Source: Ceratopteris richardii (lineage: Eukaryota > Streptophyta > Polypodiopsida > Polypodiales > Pteridaceae). Taken from it: a stretch of DNA of 64,000 nt. Every line of letters starts with the position of its first letter. Position 1 is the first letter of the stretch. Of the stretch, positions 1 through 12,130 are shown one piece after another. The DNA is taken from positions 134,704,753 to 134,768,752 of the forward strand of contig CM035439.1 of the NCBI GenBank assembly GCA_020310875.1. The letters run 5' to 3'. The translations under genes and the position numbers were made by a program. A model generated the notes under the pieces. It ran no database searches, was not told the DNA's origin, and saw only the letters and a list, made by a program, of their open reading frames with translations.

Positions 1-1035
1 GCAATCTTCAAGTCCAAAATACTTCAATAATGTGTCAATATATTTTGTTTGACACAAAGCTAGTCTGCCATTAACTTGCATTGGATTCCCAAATAATGAT
101 GTGAATGCCCTAAATTTGACATCTCAAATGAGGCATGCAGATCAGCAATATGCTTCTCATTAGGACCAGTGAGCAGCATGTCATCAACATAGACAACAAT
201 GATCAGAAGCACATCATTTGCACGCTTAACATATAAGATGGTCTCAGTTGGACTGTTCTCAAAACCATTTGTAATCAAGTAGGCATGTATCTTTTCAAAC
301 CAAGCACGTGGTGCTTGCTTCAAACCATATAATGCCTTTTTCAACCTGCACACTTTGTTTTCATGCCTTTTCTACACAAAACCACGGGGCCGAAAAACAT
401 ACATTTCTTCATGCAAGTCGTTGTTCAAAAATATTGTTTTAATCTCCAACTGATGTACATTCCAACCATGATGAATTGCAAGTGCATAGATGCTATGAAT
501 AGTAGTCATTCAACATGTAGGTGCAAAGGTCTCATCAAAATCAATGCCTCTTTTTTTATCATAACCTTTTGCAACAAGCCTAGCCTTATACCTGTCAAGT
601 GTTCCATCAGGCTTACACTTTAGCTTGTATATCCACTTAGTGCCAATGGCCTTCTTTCCAAGAGGCAAGTCACATAAAGATTAGGTACCATTCTTCATAG
701 TAGCATCATATTTTGATTGCATAGCAATCACCCAATTTTTTGATTTTTGTGCTTCATCAAATGAAACAGGCTCATTCTCATAAAAAAAGACTAGAGGCAG
801 CCATAGCATAGTAATCCAATGCAAAAGAAGCACTATGAGAGCCTGAAAAACTATGATCTGATAGAGGTGCATCTAACTTGCTATCACGAAAAGTCTACAC
901 CAGACATTAAGGCATAGTTTTTGCCTCCTCTATATGAGTTCTCTCATCAATAAGTGCATCATGTAAATCTTCATCAGAGAAATGGAATGATCTGCATCAT
1001 CACATGAAACCTATAAAGGTTGAGAAATTGTCTCA
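1..1035 (-). pseudogene. Ty1/copia pol fragment H (linker and reverse transcriptase)
   Basis: Read on the minus strand, this is the middle of a Copia polyprotein. Positions 872-681 give the start of the RVT_2 reverse transcriptase domain (PVSFDEAQKSKNWVIAMQ then MKNGT). Positions 353-60 give its second half: KKALYGLKQAPRAW, the catalytic YVDD at 191-180, and YLGIQ. Between 680 and 354 the frame is lost by stops and indels. The stretch 873-1035 matches the integrase-to-RT linker of Copia G (about 60460-60600), so H and G belong to one family. H stops at 1035, where the 5' LTR of Gypsy A begins, so A landed in an older Copia copy. No LTR, gag or integrase core of H is in the window. Confidence 0.85.
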
Positions 1036-1654
1036 TGTTGGCTGTAGCCAGAGGCACAAACGACATGGATGTATGTGAAGACAGAGCGCAACGAAGTAGT
1101 GGGGAGCCAGACATATTATTTTTCAAACAAATATGTTTTATAAAATACTTTTCAGAAACCTTCAACAGTGATTTTCATCACTCATGTATCATATGTAACA
1201 TAGAACAACCATTTTTGTAATTCATAGCTCCATTTTGTGCAAGCCAAGGAGTCCTCAAGCTTGAGGAGCTTATGTAGAATGATCCTACCAATTTTGGCTA
1301 TTTTTAGATCTCGTTTACCCCTTCAAATAGCACCTAGAGCTTATTTTTAAACTATGCTGGTCACTTTAAAAGATGGAGCTAGAGAGCTCATTTTTGAGGT
1401 TAGCTTGTATGAGTAGAGAGAGCTTAGAGCTATATTGAGCTTGTAATTGAGATCTTGAGTAATAGAGTCTATTTCCTACCTTCCATTGTGTCTTGCTTGT
1501 CTCCTACATGTGTGTGTGCATCTCTATGCTTCTCACCTTCACTCTCACTACATTTCACATTCACAATATTCATATCAATCCTATTTCTTCCGCGGATTGA
1601 CATTAAGGAGGTGGAGCTTCTTAACATCGTACTTACCAATTGTGCTAGAGCAAC
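1036..1654 (+). repeat. 5' LTR of Gypsy A
   Basis: Starts TGTTGGCTG and ends GCTAGAGCAACA, eight bases before the primer site. Blocks shared with the LTRs of D, E and F include the imperfect palindrome AGTGATTTTCATCACT (1167-1182), TCCATTTTGTGCAAGCCAAG, the GAGCTTGAGGAG region, GAGCTAGAGAGCTCATTTTT and the downstream TGTGTGTG stretch. The TATA box seen in D, E and F just before GAGCTAG is not recognisable here (TTTAAAAGATG instead). The left border is set by homology and the TG start and may be a few bases off. Confidence 0.7.
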
Positions 1655-1662
1655 AACAAATT

Positions 1663-1686
1663 TGGCGCCGTTGTCGGGGATCGAGT
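1663..1686 (+). promoter_or_regulatory. Primer-binding site of Gypsy A (tRNA-Asp)
   Basis: TGGCGCCGTTGTCGGGGATC is complementary to the 3' end of plant tRNA-Asp (ending TCCCCGGCAACGGCGCCA) apart from one C-to-T change. It would prime minus-strand DNA synthesis. The same site occurs at 25170 and 42046. Confidence 0.9.
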
Positions 1687-2955
1687 CTATGCCGAATGTG
1701 TGATGGTAAGAATATAGCAAGAAGTGGCATTGGAAGGTAAAAATTTCAGTTTTTGTTGTTGTTTTTAATTAATTTTTTGTGTTTTTTATCTCCACTATAC
1801 TCCTTCACCACCGCATCATCTTCTTCCACTCTGCAAAAATAAAAAAATTCACCATATCCACCCATTCTCCTCATTTCCCCTCATTTGTGCATGAGAGAGA
1901 GAGAAAGTTTTTGGGCTTGTATGTGCTTGTGTGTTTTTGAGTTTTCTTGCAAGTACAAAGCTCCATAGCAGTAGGAAAGCTTCCAAAAAGTAAAAAAACC
2001 ACTTTCTATCAGAATCTGCTGACTGTGTCAGACCATCACGATGGTCTGGCAAACTCGGAATTTGAGGTAGGCGACCACATCGCGCTGTAGGCGATCCTAG
2101 CGCATACACAAATCCACATTTGCATTTGCAAAATTTGCATTTTGGTGGACCATCGCGACGGGCTCACGCCATCGCGATTGTGTCACACCATCACGATTGG
2201 CTCACGCCATTGCGATGACTCAGCTGGACCATTGCGATGGTCTCACACCATTGCGACGGTTCACTTGAGCCATCGCGACGGTCCCAGACCATCACGACGA
2301 TCTCGTCGACCCCTTGCCATCACGATTGGCTCAAGCCATCACGACAACTCATCTGCCACCTGTGACTAAGTTCATTAGAGACCCCTTAGCTCATAATTGA
2401 AGAAAAAATTGTATGTCAGTTGATACCCCCGAGAGCCTGAACATTTGGAGAAGGGACCTAAAAAGTGTATATATTAAAGTGCTTGAGCATCCATTTAAGA
2501 AGTGGTCTAAACATTGAATTTTTACAGGTCTAGCAAGGGCTAACAAAGGCAATCAAGGCAAGGTAATGAAGAACGCAAGGCTTGGGAAGTGAGACTTCTT
2601 GGGCAACAGAGCAATCAAAGGAGTTGACTCGAGGTTGGAAGAATACTCAACCCCCTCAGTCAATTATTAGCTTAGGCTAAACGGTAGCATTGTGGATTAA
2701 ATTAGAACGAAGATAGGAATGCATCAAGTCCAAGAAACTTAATTTTTCAAGTCCAAGACTAAAGTAAAAGCGTGCGATACGAAAACCTAAAGGAAAGAAC
2801 TTAAGTCTTACGGAACAAGAACTTAAAAGTACAATGGAAAGTCGATTCTTGATGCTTATAGTAAGACAAAACAAGAATCTCAAGGAGTTTAAAAGGAAAC
2901 AAGCAGTAAAGAACAAAGAACCATTGACGATCAGAGAGTACCAGGAAGTAAATTC
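1687..2955 (+). other. Untranslated leader of Gypsy A
   Basis: About 1.27 kb between primer site and gag start with no convincing ORF. It opens with a pyrimidine-rich part, contains the repeat array at 2030-2352, and ends in an A-rich stretch before the gag ATG. E and F have leaders of the same plan, with their own arrays. Confidence 0.6.
2030..2352 (+). repeat. Leader array of CCATCGCGATGG-type motifs (Gypsy A)
   Basis: About eleven short motifs of the form CCAT(C/T)(G/A)CGA(T/C)GG, each followed by TCNCAC- or CTCAC-like spacers, lie between 2030 and 2352. Many are palindromic or nearly so (first copy near 2033, dense from 2147). The core TCGCGA or TCACGA also dominates the leader arrays of E and F, although the flanks differ. 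Confidence 0.8.
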
Positions 2956-5900
2956 ATGAACCTTAGATCGGGCAAGAATATAGGTAAGTTAGACGGACGA
3001 AGCCTAAGATCATCAAAAGCAAGTGTAGGAACTATTGCACATTCGTGGGCACAACAATTAAATAGTTATCCTTACGACTTGAGGTCAGATACTAGTGAAT
3101 CGAAAATGGTTTTTAGCACAAAAAGACCAGAAGGAGGGTTAAACATAGCATATTTGGAAAGACCCGAAGGAAAATACAAAACTCAATTAGAATATGTTTG
3201 AACCAATCACTTAGGTGCTCGCATCTATGAGGATGGTTTGCGAAGACAAGTGGTGCAAATGCACAATCCTGATCAACCCATTGGATTGGATCGTCCAGTG
3301 GTGAAATTTGAGAGAGACGCATACATAGACAAAGAAGGAACAATGTACATCCTAAGTACTCAACCAAATAATACCAATGAGTTTGGTGTAATTCAGTTAG
3401 AGACGAAAGCGAGAACCCAAGGAAAAGAACTAGTAGGAGAAGAACCTGGGACACCTAGAGGGAAATCTGTATTGACAAGAGTGCTAATCCCAGATTGGAT
3501 CCCTCAGGATAATAGAAGCATAGAGATGTATCTGAATAAGGAAACTGATGAAGCATTTTGGAGGTACAAAATGGAACAAGCTAGTGAAGTAGGATCCATC
3601 ATGATTTATGAATTCAAGGACCTAGATACACCTGGAAAGGTTGTGTACCTGGATAAGACTTCAGAACGAGTATTTGTAGTACCAGACCATGCGAGAAATA
3701 CCTACACATGGAGAGGTGATTTAGTCTTCCCCCCATCTTGAACAAATGTAAACACGAGCCATCAGGGTGTTGGAACATCCTCAGCCCATGGTGCTCAAAG
3801 AGAGAAGAACAAAGAGAGACCGGAAGTAGTTTTCACTCATCCTATAAGGAGAGATAGAATCACCATGGACACCGATAAAGTGGAAAGACAAAGGGAACCT
3901 AGAATACCAAGTGGTAGAGATGATTTTCCTCTACCTAGACCACGTGAACACCCAAGAATATTGAGACCCACCCAGCTAGTAAAGTCCATGAAAAACTACT
4001 TTGATGGGACAGGAGATCCCTACGATCATGTTGCGGAATTTAAGCAAGTGCTACGAGCAGAGCAAGTAGAAGACATGTTTACACAATACAATGCATTTGG
4101 AATAACGTTAAAGAACATGGATTTAACTTGGTTCCAACCATTGCAACAAAGGAAATTTAGGGATATCCATCACTTGTTAGAGTCATTCATCATAGAATTC
4201 TCTGAAAGTGGAATCAAGCATGATACATCTTCGTTGATTCATAGTTTCAAACAGACCCCTCAGGAAACAGTCAGACTCGTAGGACCTAGGTTTAGATAAT
4301 ACGTTGAGAGATGTCCGATGCAAGAGTTACCCTCACAGGCTAAGAAAGTGTCATTGTTTTTAGATGGCCTCTTGAGCTCTAAACTATGTTCCTATGTATA
4401 CTTGAAGGAACCCAGAACATTAGAGCAATGTGTGAGAATTTTTATAGACATTGAGGACAACCTTGGAGACAAGTTGGAACTTTCAAAAGTCTATAAGGAC
4501 TTAGATTGTCCATCTCTAGCATCCTCAAAGTTGTCTAGCTTGATATAAGACCTAGCAGAAAAAGTGGCCCAGAAACTAGGAGTTTCTAGTAACCAGACGC
4601 CTAGGTTAACAACAAATAAGCGTTGTTACACCTGTGGTGGTGATCATATGGCAAATGTGTGTCCCAATGTAACACAACCACAAGCAAACCCCTAGTGGCC
4701 AATACTGTACAATTGAAAGACGATACACAAATCACACGACTCAAGACTGCCCTTACAACAAACAAGTAGTACTACAGAACTACCCGCAAGCATACCTGCA
4801 ACGAGGTAGATATCAAGGTCAATATAATGCTCAGCCTCATTACTATAGGCCTCCTCAAAACTATCCTTATCAGGCTCAACAGAGACCTCAACCTGTTTTA
4901 GCTCAGCAGCCACCCCCACCAGCCAATGTCATCTCAGTCAAATATGCTGCTACAAAAGAGAACCTCAATAGGGCTTCAGTGCCTTCTTCACCCCTGATCA
5001 CAGAGGGTGACCCTAATTCTAACAATTTTGACTCTACTCATGTAGATAGTCCACCCGCATATTATATGGAGTCACCAAAACATGTGGAAACATATCAATA
5101 TGATAGTCCACCATTGGAACCTAGTTGGGAGCCCGATTATGCTAATGTGATGTATACCAACCCTAATCCGCAGCCCCAATTGAGACAGCAAAGACCACAG
5201 GGCCTTAGAGGACCGTGCTTTGGGTGCGAAGGAGATCATTTCATAAAAGATTGTCCACATCCTCCGATAGCAGGATAGTCACAATACTATAACATACAAG
5301 GCTTTTGTGTCGATTGTGGTAAAGAGCATATCATCAAAGATTGTCCCAAGAACCCTACAAATGCTTCAAAAGTGACACCGATCAACGTGATAGGTATTGT
5401 ACACAACGCAGATGAATCCAACCCTACATACGTGCCTATCCAAGCTATAACAAGAGCCTAGGGGCTCTTGCAATATCAATAGCTTAATTCTGAGAGAATA
5501 GCTGGAACCAACAGAGTTGGAGAGTCTAGTAACAAAAAGACAAAATCATGGAAGGATTCTAGAGAAATAATTAAGAGAAAGTGGAGTAAAAAGATAACTG
5601 AGTTGGAAGGAAGTTTGAAGGAATCGAGAGCCAAAATCCTAGAATTGACTTCTCAAGAAGTTAATCAGGAAAAGCTAGCTCAGAGATCAGGATCAGTTCT
5701 AGTGGAATCCATACCAAAAAACATGGACATGATGTTTCGTGCGTATCAAGCAAGATTAAACGAAGGACCCCAAATAGCTGAAATGAGTAAGAACTATCCG
5801 AGAGCAGACTTAGAAATTGAGAGGACTAAACTTTGCATGAAGATGGTAGAATTAGCACAAACTATGTTCGAAGCCTCTCGTTATCTTAATTGGAATAACA

Positions 5901-6530
5901 TGGCAAAACCTGAATTACACTTCCAAGGACTACTGGAGAGGTTAGAATACTTGATCGATAGCAAGGAGAAAAAGAATCTGCATAGGAACCCTAATATTTC
6001 TGAGACCCAAGAAAAGAATGCACCATCCCTGTCTCAAGTACCAAATACAGAGGGTGAAGACAATTTGTCTTCCATACATAAGTATTCACACAAATTTCTT
6101 AGAGAAATCTAGGAAGAGAAATGGAGAAAAGAACAAGGAACCCATCCTCCTATTCAAGAAATAGATGACTTGCAAGAGAAATTTCCCCAAGACATCCCCT
6201 CTATTTATGATGATGTAGAGGAAGAGCAACTGAGTGAACACACATGTTTTGAATCCAATTCTTTGCAAGAATTACCTTAGTTCACAGGACCTTGGGAAGC
6301 CAAGTCTATTAGCATGAGAGCACCCACGATAATAATGAGGAATGAAGAATCAATAATCCCTAGAAACACGGAAGTGATTGAGAACACTAAAGTACAGTGC
6401 CACCTCACTCTAGAGGAGTTGTTGAAGGTAAAACTAGAATTATGGAAGCATGTAGCGAATCAATTCCCTGAGCTTGCTATTACCCACTCATAGATAGGAT
6501 CACACAAGAAGGTACCAGAGATACCCGTAG
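2956..6530 (+). pseudogene. gag of Gypsy A
   Basis: Starts with ATG at 2956 (MNLRSGKN), a start shared with E (26428). The N-terminal region is followed by a Retrotrans_gag-type domain at about 3900-4480 (MKNYFDGTGDPYDHVAEFKQ, WFQPL). Three CX2CX3HX4C zinc knuckles follow: CYTCGGDHMANVC near 4621, CFGCEGDHFIKDC near 5217 and CVDCGKEHIIKDC near 5310. A long region about 5600-6110 leads towards the protease. In-frame stops include 3199, 3739, 4297, 4546 and 6110, and there is frame loss between 4550 and 4980. Gag would form the particle and bind element RNA; this copy cannot make it. The gag/pro border is set by eye. Confidence 0.85.
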
Positions 6531-7800
6531 AAAGAATCGGAGATGTAAGTGAGGGATAGGAAGGTAACACTTATCTTCCAATAACCCATCAGGGCTACAC
6601 CACCAAAGCCATCTTAGATTCAGGAGCCGGAGTAGCCATCGTTACCACCGCTTTATGGAAATGTTGGGGTAAGCCATCATTAAGACCCACCAGGATGAAG
6701 CTACAAATGGCTGACGGATATATAGAAAAACCATTAGGCTTGCTAGAAGGCATATCTCTCACCACTTGTGGTGTGGAATTTGAGCATACTTTTTCCATTT
6801 GTGATTTTGGGAAAAATCATGCTTACAAGATGATTTTAGGACGGCCATTCATGCGTCAGTTGCAAATCGTACAAGATTGGGGAACAAATTCTTTGTACTT
6901 GCAACATTTAAGAGTGACTACCAAAGTCAATCTTAAAGACTATTCCCATCGAGACGTACCCCCAATACAATGGAACACCATCCATAAGACACAAGAAGAA
7001 ACAGAATCTGTACACTCATTGGAATCAGACCCCTCATGGTTGCATGAGGACACTCATCTATGGATGTGTAAAGTAGCCAAACAAGAGGAAGAATGGTTAG
7101 AAGCCAGGACTTTAGGTTCAAAACAACATCCATGAACCCTTCAAGACCCAATTTATGTAGCTATAGTATTTCCAGAAGAGGAATTCGAGCCTCATGGTTG
7201 GGTAGAAAACTTAGCTATGATGGACATAGCAGTGAATGAAGAACAATGGACCCCTCATTGTGATGAGGACGGGTATGATATTTCCATTTTCATGATCGAA
7301 CCTATTAAGGAAGACTTTATCCTAGAAGAATGCACGGAAATGACCCAAGAGCCAGACAAGAGTGATGATGAGGAGCTAGAATCCATCATCATGGAACGCC
7401 TCTGTTCAACAAAAGAGGAATATCTTTATTTTGTAGAAGCCAAAAACCATGAAGAAGAAAAGGAAATCCAAACGGAACAACCTGATCCATCCATACAAGA
7501 TACAGAGAGTAAACAAAAGAAGAGAAAGAAATTACTTAAGACAGATGAAGAAGAAGAAGAACCACTCATGGAAGTACCAGAGAAGTTCAAGAAGTATGAA
7601 ATAGAAGATAGACGAATCATGGTGTGAATGCCTAAAAGAAAAGCTGATGTTGGAGAAGTATATGATAATCGAGAGAAAACTAAACAAATCATAGTCACTA
7701 TAGAAGGAGCAGAAGAAAAATGTACATACATTGGGCATGATTTGACGAATGAAGAAGAAGAAGAACTAATTGCCCTATTGCGAGAATATCGAGATGTATT
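6531..7800 (+). pseudogene. Protease 1 and acidic linker of Gypsy A
   Basis: A retropepsin domain runs from about 6580 to 6980. The catalytic D-S-G is at 6617-6625, followed by GVAI, and the flap/C-terminal part contains MILGRPFMRQLQIVQDWG. It would cleave the Gag-Pol polyprotein. A roughly 200-residue acidic linker follows (7217-7627), rich in E and D, ending EVPEKFKKYEIEDRRIMV; a TGA at 7625 interrupts it. The same protease-linker unit is in D, E and F. Stops and indels near 6490, 6557 and 7134 make this copy inactive, but the protease 1 active-site triad itself is intact. Confidence 0.85.
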
Positions 7801-9120
7801 CACTTGGAGTTACAAAGACTTGAAAGGAGTAGACTCGGATATATGCTCCCATAGAATCCCTATGACTCCAGATGAAAAACCTATGAAACAAAAATCATAC
7901 ACATACAATGACCTGCTGCGAAGATTAAAGAAGAGATAGATCGTTTGATAGAAGCACGATTCATTTACGAAATTGAGCATACTGAATGGGTATCCACCAT
8001 TGTGGTAGTGCCCAAGAAGAATGGAAAATTGCGTGTGTGTATTTACCTTAAAAAAGTTAATGCCACCACCATTAGAGATAGTTATCCTCTTCCTATCACG
8101 GAACATCTATTGGAAAGAGTTGCAGGCAAGGAAGTTTATAGCTTTCTTGATGGTTTATCAGGCTATAATCAAGTAGCCATTGCTCTAGAAGATCAACACA
8201 AGATGGCTTTTGCCACAAAATGGGGCATTTTTGCATTTCGTGTGATGCCATTTGGCTTGACAAATGCACCCGCCACTTTCCAGTGACTCATGTGTCATGT
8301 TTTTAAGGAATTCTTACGCAAAAATTTGGAAGTTTATGTCGATGACATATGTGCTCATTCGAATATGAGGCATACTCATATTCTTGAACTAAGGCAAGTA
8401 TTTGACAAATGTCGAGAATATCAAGTTTGTCTGAACCCAAAAAAATGTGTTTTCATGGCCAGACAAGGCAAGATTCTAGGACACATTGAGTCAAAGAATG
8501 GAATTTCTACAGATGAAGAGAAAGTGAAAGTAATTGCAGACCTACCCAGGCCAAATAATGTAAAAGAGGCACACACATTTATGGGTCATTGCGGTTATTC
8601 CAGAGGATTCATACACATGTATGCAATCATAGCCAAACCTCTGTATGCTCTTTTGACCAAGTTTGAATGGACAGATGAGTGTGAGAATTCATTCAATGAA
8701 CTTAAACGACGTTTGTGTTCAACACCTATATTAACAACCCCAGATTGGAGTAAGCCATTCCATGTACATGTGGATGCATCCAACTATGCCATAGGATGTG
8801 TGTTGGCACAACCCACAAATGAAGGTAATATAGATCTCCCTATAGCTTATGTGAGCAGACAGTTGAATGCAGCAAAAAGAAATTACACCACTACGGAATG
8901 AGAAGGATTAGGAATGATCTACACAGTAAAGAAATTCAGACATTATTTGTTGGCAAACAAGTTCAAGCTCTTTACAGATCATCAAGCATTACTATACTTA
9001 GTCAATAAGCCATGTAATACAGGATGACTGATACATTGGTTTCTATTACTCATGGAGTATGACTTCGAAGTAGTAGTCAAGAAGGGAAAGACACACCTTA
9101 GAGCTGACCACCTCTCAAGA
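7801..9120 (+). pseudogene. Reverse transcriptase and RNase H of Gypsy A
   Basis: The RVT_1 domain runs from about 7930 to 8500: VVVPKKNGKLRVCIYLKKVN, FLDGLSGYNQV, MPFGLTNAPATFQ and YVDD at 8335-8346. The RNase H part follows (about 8740-9010: TPDWSKPFHVHVDASNYAIG, then DHQALLYLVNK). The order protease-RT-RNase H-integrase and the RT motifs place it in Ty3/gypsy, away from chromoviruses. Nonsense codons include TGA at 7625, 7939, 8284 and 8899; those at 8284 and 8899 sit where sister copies have arginine codons. At about 9120 the copy jumps over roughly 480 bp present in E and F, removing the first H2C2 module. Confidence 0.88.
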
Positions 9121-10560
9121 TTAACAAACAAAAACATTCCCTCAAGGAGTGACCTTAGCACGACAACGGAGTCTAGAGTAGGAAGCTCAAGACTATTCAC
9201 TTATTGGCAACAATCTATACAAAAGAGGAAGAGATGGATACCTAAGACAATGTGTTCATGAGAACGATTATTTGAGCGTACTAGAAACTGCACACCAAGG
9301 TGTTGCAGGAGGTCATTTTGGCCCTGATAGGATAATCAAAGCCATACTGTTTGCAGGATTATGGTGGACTACACTTCACATGGATGCACATACCTATGTT
9401 AAGAGATGTGATGTGTGCCAGAGAACTCAATTTCCTACTCGCGGAGATGAAATGCCATTGAAACCCATGATGGGAGGACGTGCATTTTCTAAGTGGGGCA
9501 TAGACTTTGTAGGACCCATTAACCCCCCTGCAAAAGGCCATTGTTGCGACATATTATCTTACCAAATGCAGAATACATCATTGTTGCGACAGATTATCTT
9601 ACCAAATGGGTAGAGGCCAAGGCCACAAAAAAGAATGATGCACACACGACTGCAAAATTTTTATTTGAAAATGTCTTTACAAGATATTGATTGCCTATAG
9701 AGTTAGTGAGCGATCGAGGAACTCACTTACTAAATCAGGTCATTGAATATTTGTTACAAGATTTTATGGTGATTCACAAGAAATCCGCACCATATCATTC
9801 TCAGTCCAATGGTCAAGCCAAAAGCACTAACAAGATCCTTTGTAACGTACTGACGAAACTCATGAACAAGAAACGTTCAGATTGGGACAAACAGTTACAC
9901 CACCCTGTTTGGGCATATCGAGTGGCCTACAAGACTGTACTCAATGCAACTCCCTTTCAGATGGTTTTTGGTCAAAATGTTGTGCTTCCTTTGGACTTCT
10001 TGATACCAACCCTTAGGGTTGCACAAGAACATCAGTGGACCGACCATGAATTATCACCACGAATAATGGACTTGGAACGATTAGGAGAAACCAAGCTGAA
10101 AGCAGCAGCATGAATATATGCAGCAAAGAAGCGATATAAATCCTATTTTGATGCACATGTGAAAGATAAAGTCTTAAAAGAAGGAGATTTAGTCCTAGTG
10201 TATACATTGAAACAGCATGCACAAAAATTAGAAAAGCGAGGTTATGGACCTATGATCATTAACAGACTATCGACAAGTGGAGAAGTACAATTAGCCAACC
10301 TAGAAGGAGACATAATGCCCAATTACATTAGTGGCTGTAGAGTCAAGCTTTATCAAGAACCTCTTACTGAGGATATGCTTAGACGACTCACATTGGCAAA
10401 GAAGCATAAGGAGGAAGAAAAAAGAATACATGCAGAAGCTCAAGCAGAAGCTATAGAACGCATTAAGCGCATGAAGCTAAGAAGAAAAGGACTAGGGAGA
10501 GAATATTACAACCATCTAGAAACAACACTCAGATACCCCATGGCCATGTGTCAAGCAAAG
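9121..10560 (+). pseudogene. Integrase of Gypsy A
   Basis: Contains the second H2C2 zinc-binding module (near 9290-9430: AHQGVAGGHFGPD, then CDVCQ) and the DDE core: GIDFVGP near 9499, SDRGTHLL near 9710 and NGQAKSTNK near 9810, where the expected catalytic glutamate is lysine. A 40-bp stretch is directly duplicated (9541-9568 and 9581-9608) and breaks the frame. A TGA interrupts at 9688 and another at 10111. The C-terminal part carries LEKRGYGPMIINR and a basic helix rich in K, E and R (10380-10500). Integrase would insert the cDNA; this copy is dead. Confidence 0.88.
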
Positions 10561-10569
10561 TCAGCTACT

Positions 10570-10866
10570 CATCCTAGCATAGTGGATAGGAGACCATTCA
10601 TTACAGTCACATTAGAGCACGACAATCCTTGCCAGGAGCTCAGGGCTTTAATTGACTCAGGTGTTGTGACTAGTGCGGTTAGATGGTCCCACTATAAGGA
10701 CTCAGGAATAGAAATGCGGCCAATTGAGGCTTACCTCATAGGGCTAGGAGTCATGGAAACCCCTTGCATGGGTGAGGTGGACCTTCCTATCCTCATACAT
10801 GATGTGACCATGACAGCGAAGCTACTAGTATGCCATGATGATGAACTGATTCCAGCCATTGTCTTC
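10570..10866 (+). pseudogene. Second retropepsin-like domain after integrase (Gypsy A, truncated)
   Basis: After the integrase tail the same reading frame gives RRPFITVTLEH, LRALIDSGVVTSAVRW (D-S-G at 10654-10662), then IEAYLIGLGVMETPCMGEVD. This is the layout of an aspartic protease half-domain with flap, and the same domain is present in full in E (34335-34690) and F (48580-48935). Homology ends near 10866 at the junction with Copia B, before the G-Q-D-W-I-Y segment seen in E and F. Its role is unknown. Confidence 0.75.
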
Positions 10867-10942
10867 TTCGTGTGTCTTGCTGCGTTTGTGCTCCTTGTGT
10901 GTGCTTCATGTGTGTCTCTCGCACTTCTACACACACCCAACA
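10867..10942 (+). repeat. 3' remnant of the 5' LTR of Copia B
   Basis: T/G/C-rich sequence ending CACACCCAACA directly before the primer site. The left border is where Gypsy A homology fades. The 3' LTR is missing, so the LTR length cannot be measured. Confidence 0.55.
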
Positions 10943-10943
10943 A

Positions 10944-10955
10944 TGGTATCAGATC
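10944..10955 (+). promoter_or_regulatory. Primer-binding site of Copia B (initiator tRNA-Met)
   Basis: TGGTATCAGATC, one base after the LTR end, matches the usual plant Copia site TGGTATCAGAGC with one mismatch. Confidence 0.85.
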
Positions 10956-11218
10956 AGGTTCAGCTTCTTCTCAAGTTTTGGTTTTCCATCTCGTGGCGCG
11001 CACACTTCTAACAATGCAAATCGACTTCGGAGCATAGAACTGTGAATTCAGCAGCCAAGAAACATTTCCACCAAGTGTGTTGGGGTTTTACCCCCATTTT
11101 GAAGCCATTCGTACAGTCAAAATTGCCATGAGAGTGACGGTTTGTGAGCTGAAATTTCAGCACTCATTTCAGTTTTCATCGAAGTGAAGGTTTTGTCACA
11201 TTCTTGTTCCTTAGTGAA

Positions 11219-12130
11219 ATGGTGGGCAACAATGACTTGTTTGGCATGCTTCAAGCTGAAGATAAGCTTGATGGGACCAACTATCCGATGTGGTCTTACA
11301 TGATGAAGCATGTTCTTATTGCAAAACAACTTTGGAACATAGTGGTAGATGTAGATCGAAGACCTATAGGTTCTTCTACTTCACAGCCTATTGTCACAGA
11401 TGGAGCTTCTTCTTCGAGTACAGTGGTTTCTCCTTCTCCACCTACACAGGAGCAGCTTAGATGGGATGGAAAAGATGCTCAAGCTCATGCTTTGATTGTG
11501 CTTTCTGTGAAGCGTCATATAGTTCCACACATTCGGTCATGTTCTACATCATGGCGGGCATGGGACACTCTTGCTTCTTTATATGCCGTGCATAATGAAG
11601 CACGCATTGCATACTTGAGGAAGCAACTTGCGGATGTATGTATGGCTAAAAATGAGTCGGTGGATGTGCATGTGACACGCATCAAGGACTTGAAAGAGCA
11701 ATTGGCAAACATAGATGAGATCATTCCGGATGCATCATCATTTCTACATTGTTGAAAGGATTACCGGAATCTTTTCAAAGTTTTGCTACTACACTCTGTT
11801 TGGTTGCAAAAGGAAATCCTAATATGTATGCATTTGATGAGGTTGTGTCTCTTCTTTTGGAAGAAGAGCAATCTAGAGTGAATAAGAGTGGTTTGATTGA
11901 GGGAACACAAGCACTTGCTATCTCACAAAAAGGGAAAAGCAAGTATGGTTCAGCTTTGGGTTCATCAAAAGCAAAGCCTCAAGCTTCCTCTTCCACTCAT
12001 TCCGCTAATGATAGCGATTTGCAAAAGAAGAAGAGATGAAAATATTGCCAGAAGGCTGGTCATACTATTGATGAGTGTAGAAAGCTTACTAAATGCAATG
12101 AAAAGAAGAAGGAATCCGGCATGTCTATTG
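11219..12130 (+). pseudogene. gag of Copia B
   Basis: The ATG at 11219 gives MVGNNDLFGMLQAEDKLDGTNYPMW, a typical Copia Gag start; the related Copia G begins similarly at 58041. The UBN2-type Gag region follows (HALIVLSVKRHIVPHIRSC, AWDTLASLY, LKEQLANIDEIIP). One frame shift near 11740 separates it from LLKGLPESFQSFATTL and the C-terminal part. The zinc knuckle is broken: TGA at 12037-12039 stands where the first cysteine of CX2CX4HX4C is expected, followed by KYCQKAGHTIDEC. Gag would form the particle. Confidence 0.85.

Noticed and set aside
7426-7803. Minus-strand serine-rich ORF opposite the acidic linker
   Set aside because: Reverse complement of GAA-rich sequence; the same shadow occurs opposite the linkers of E and F.
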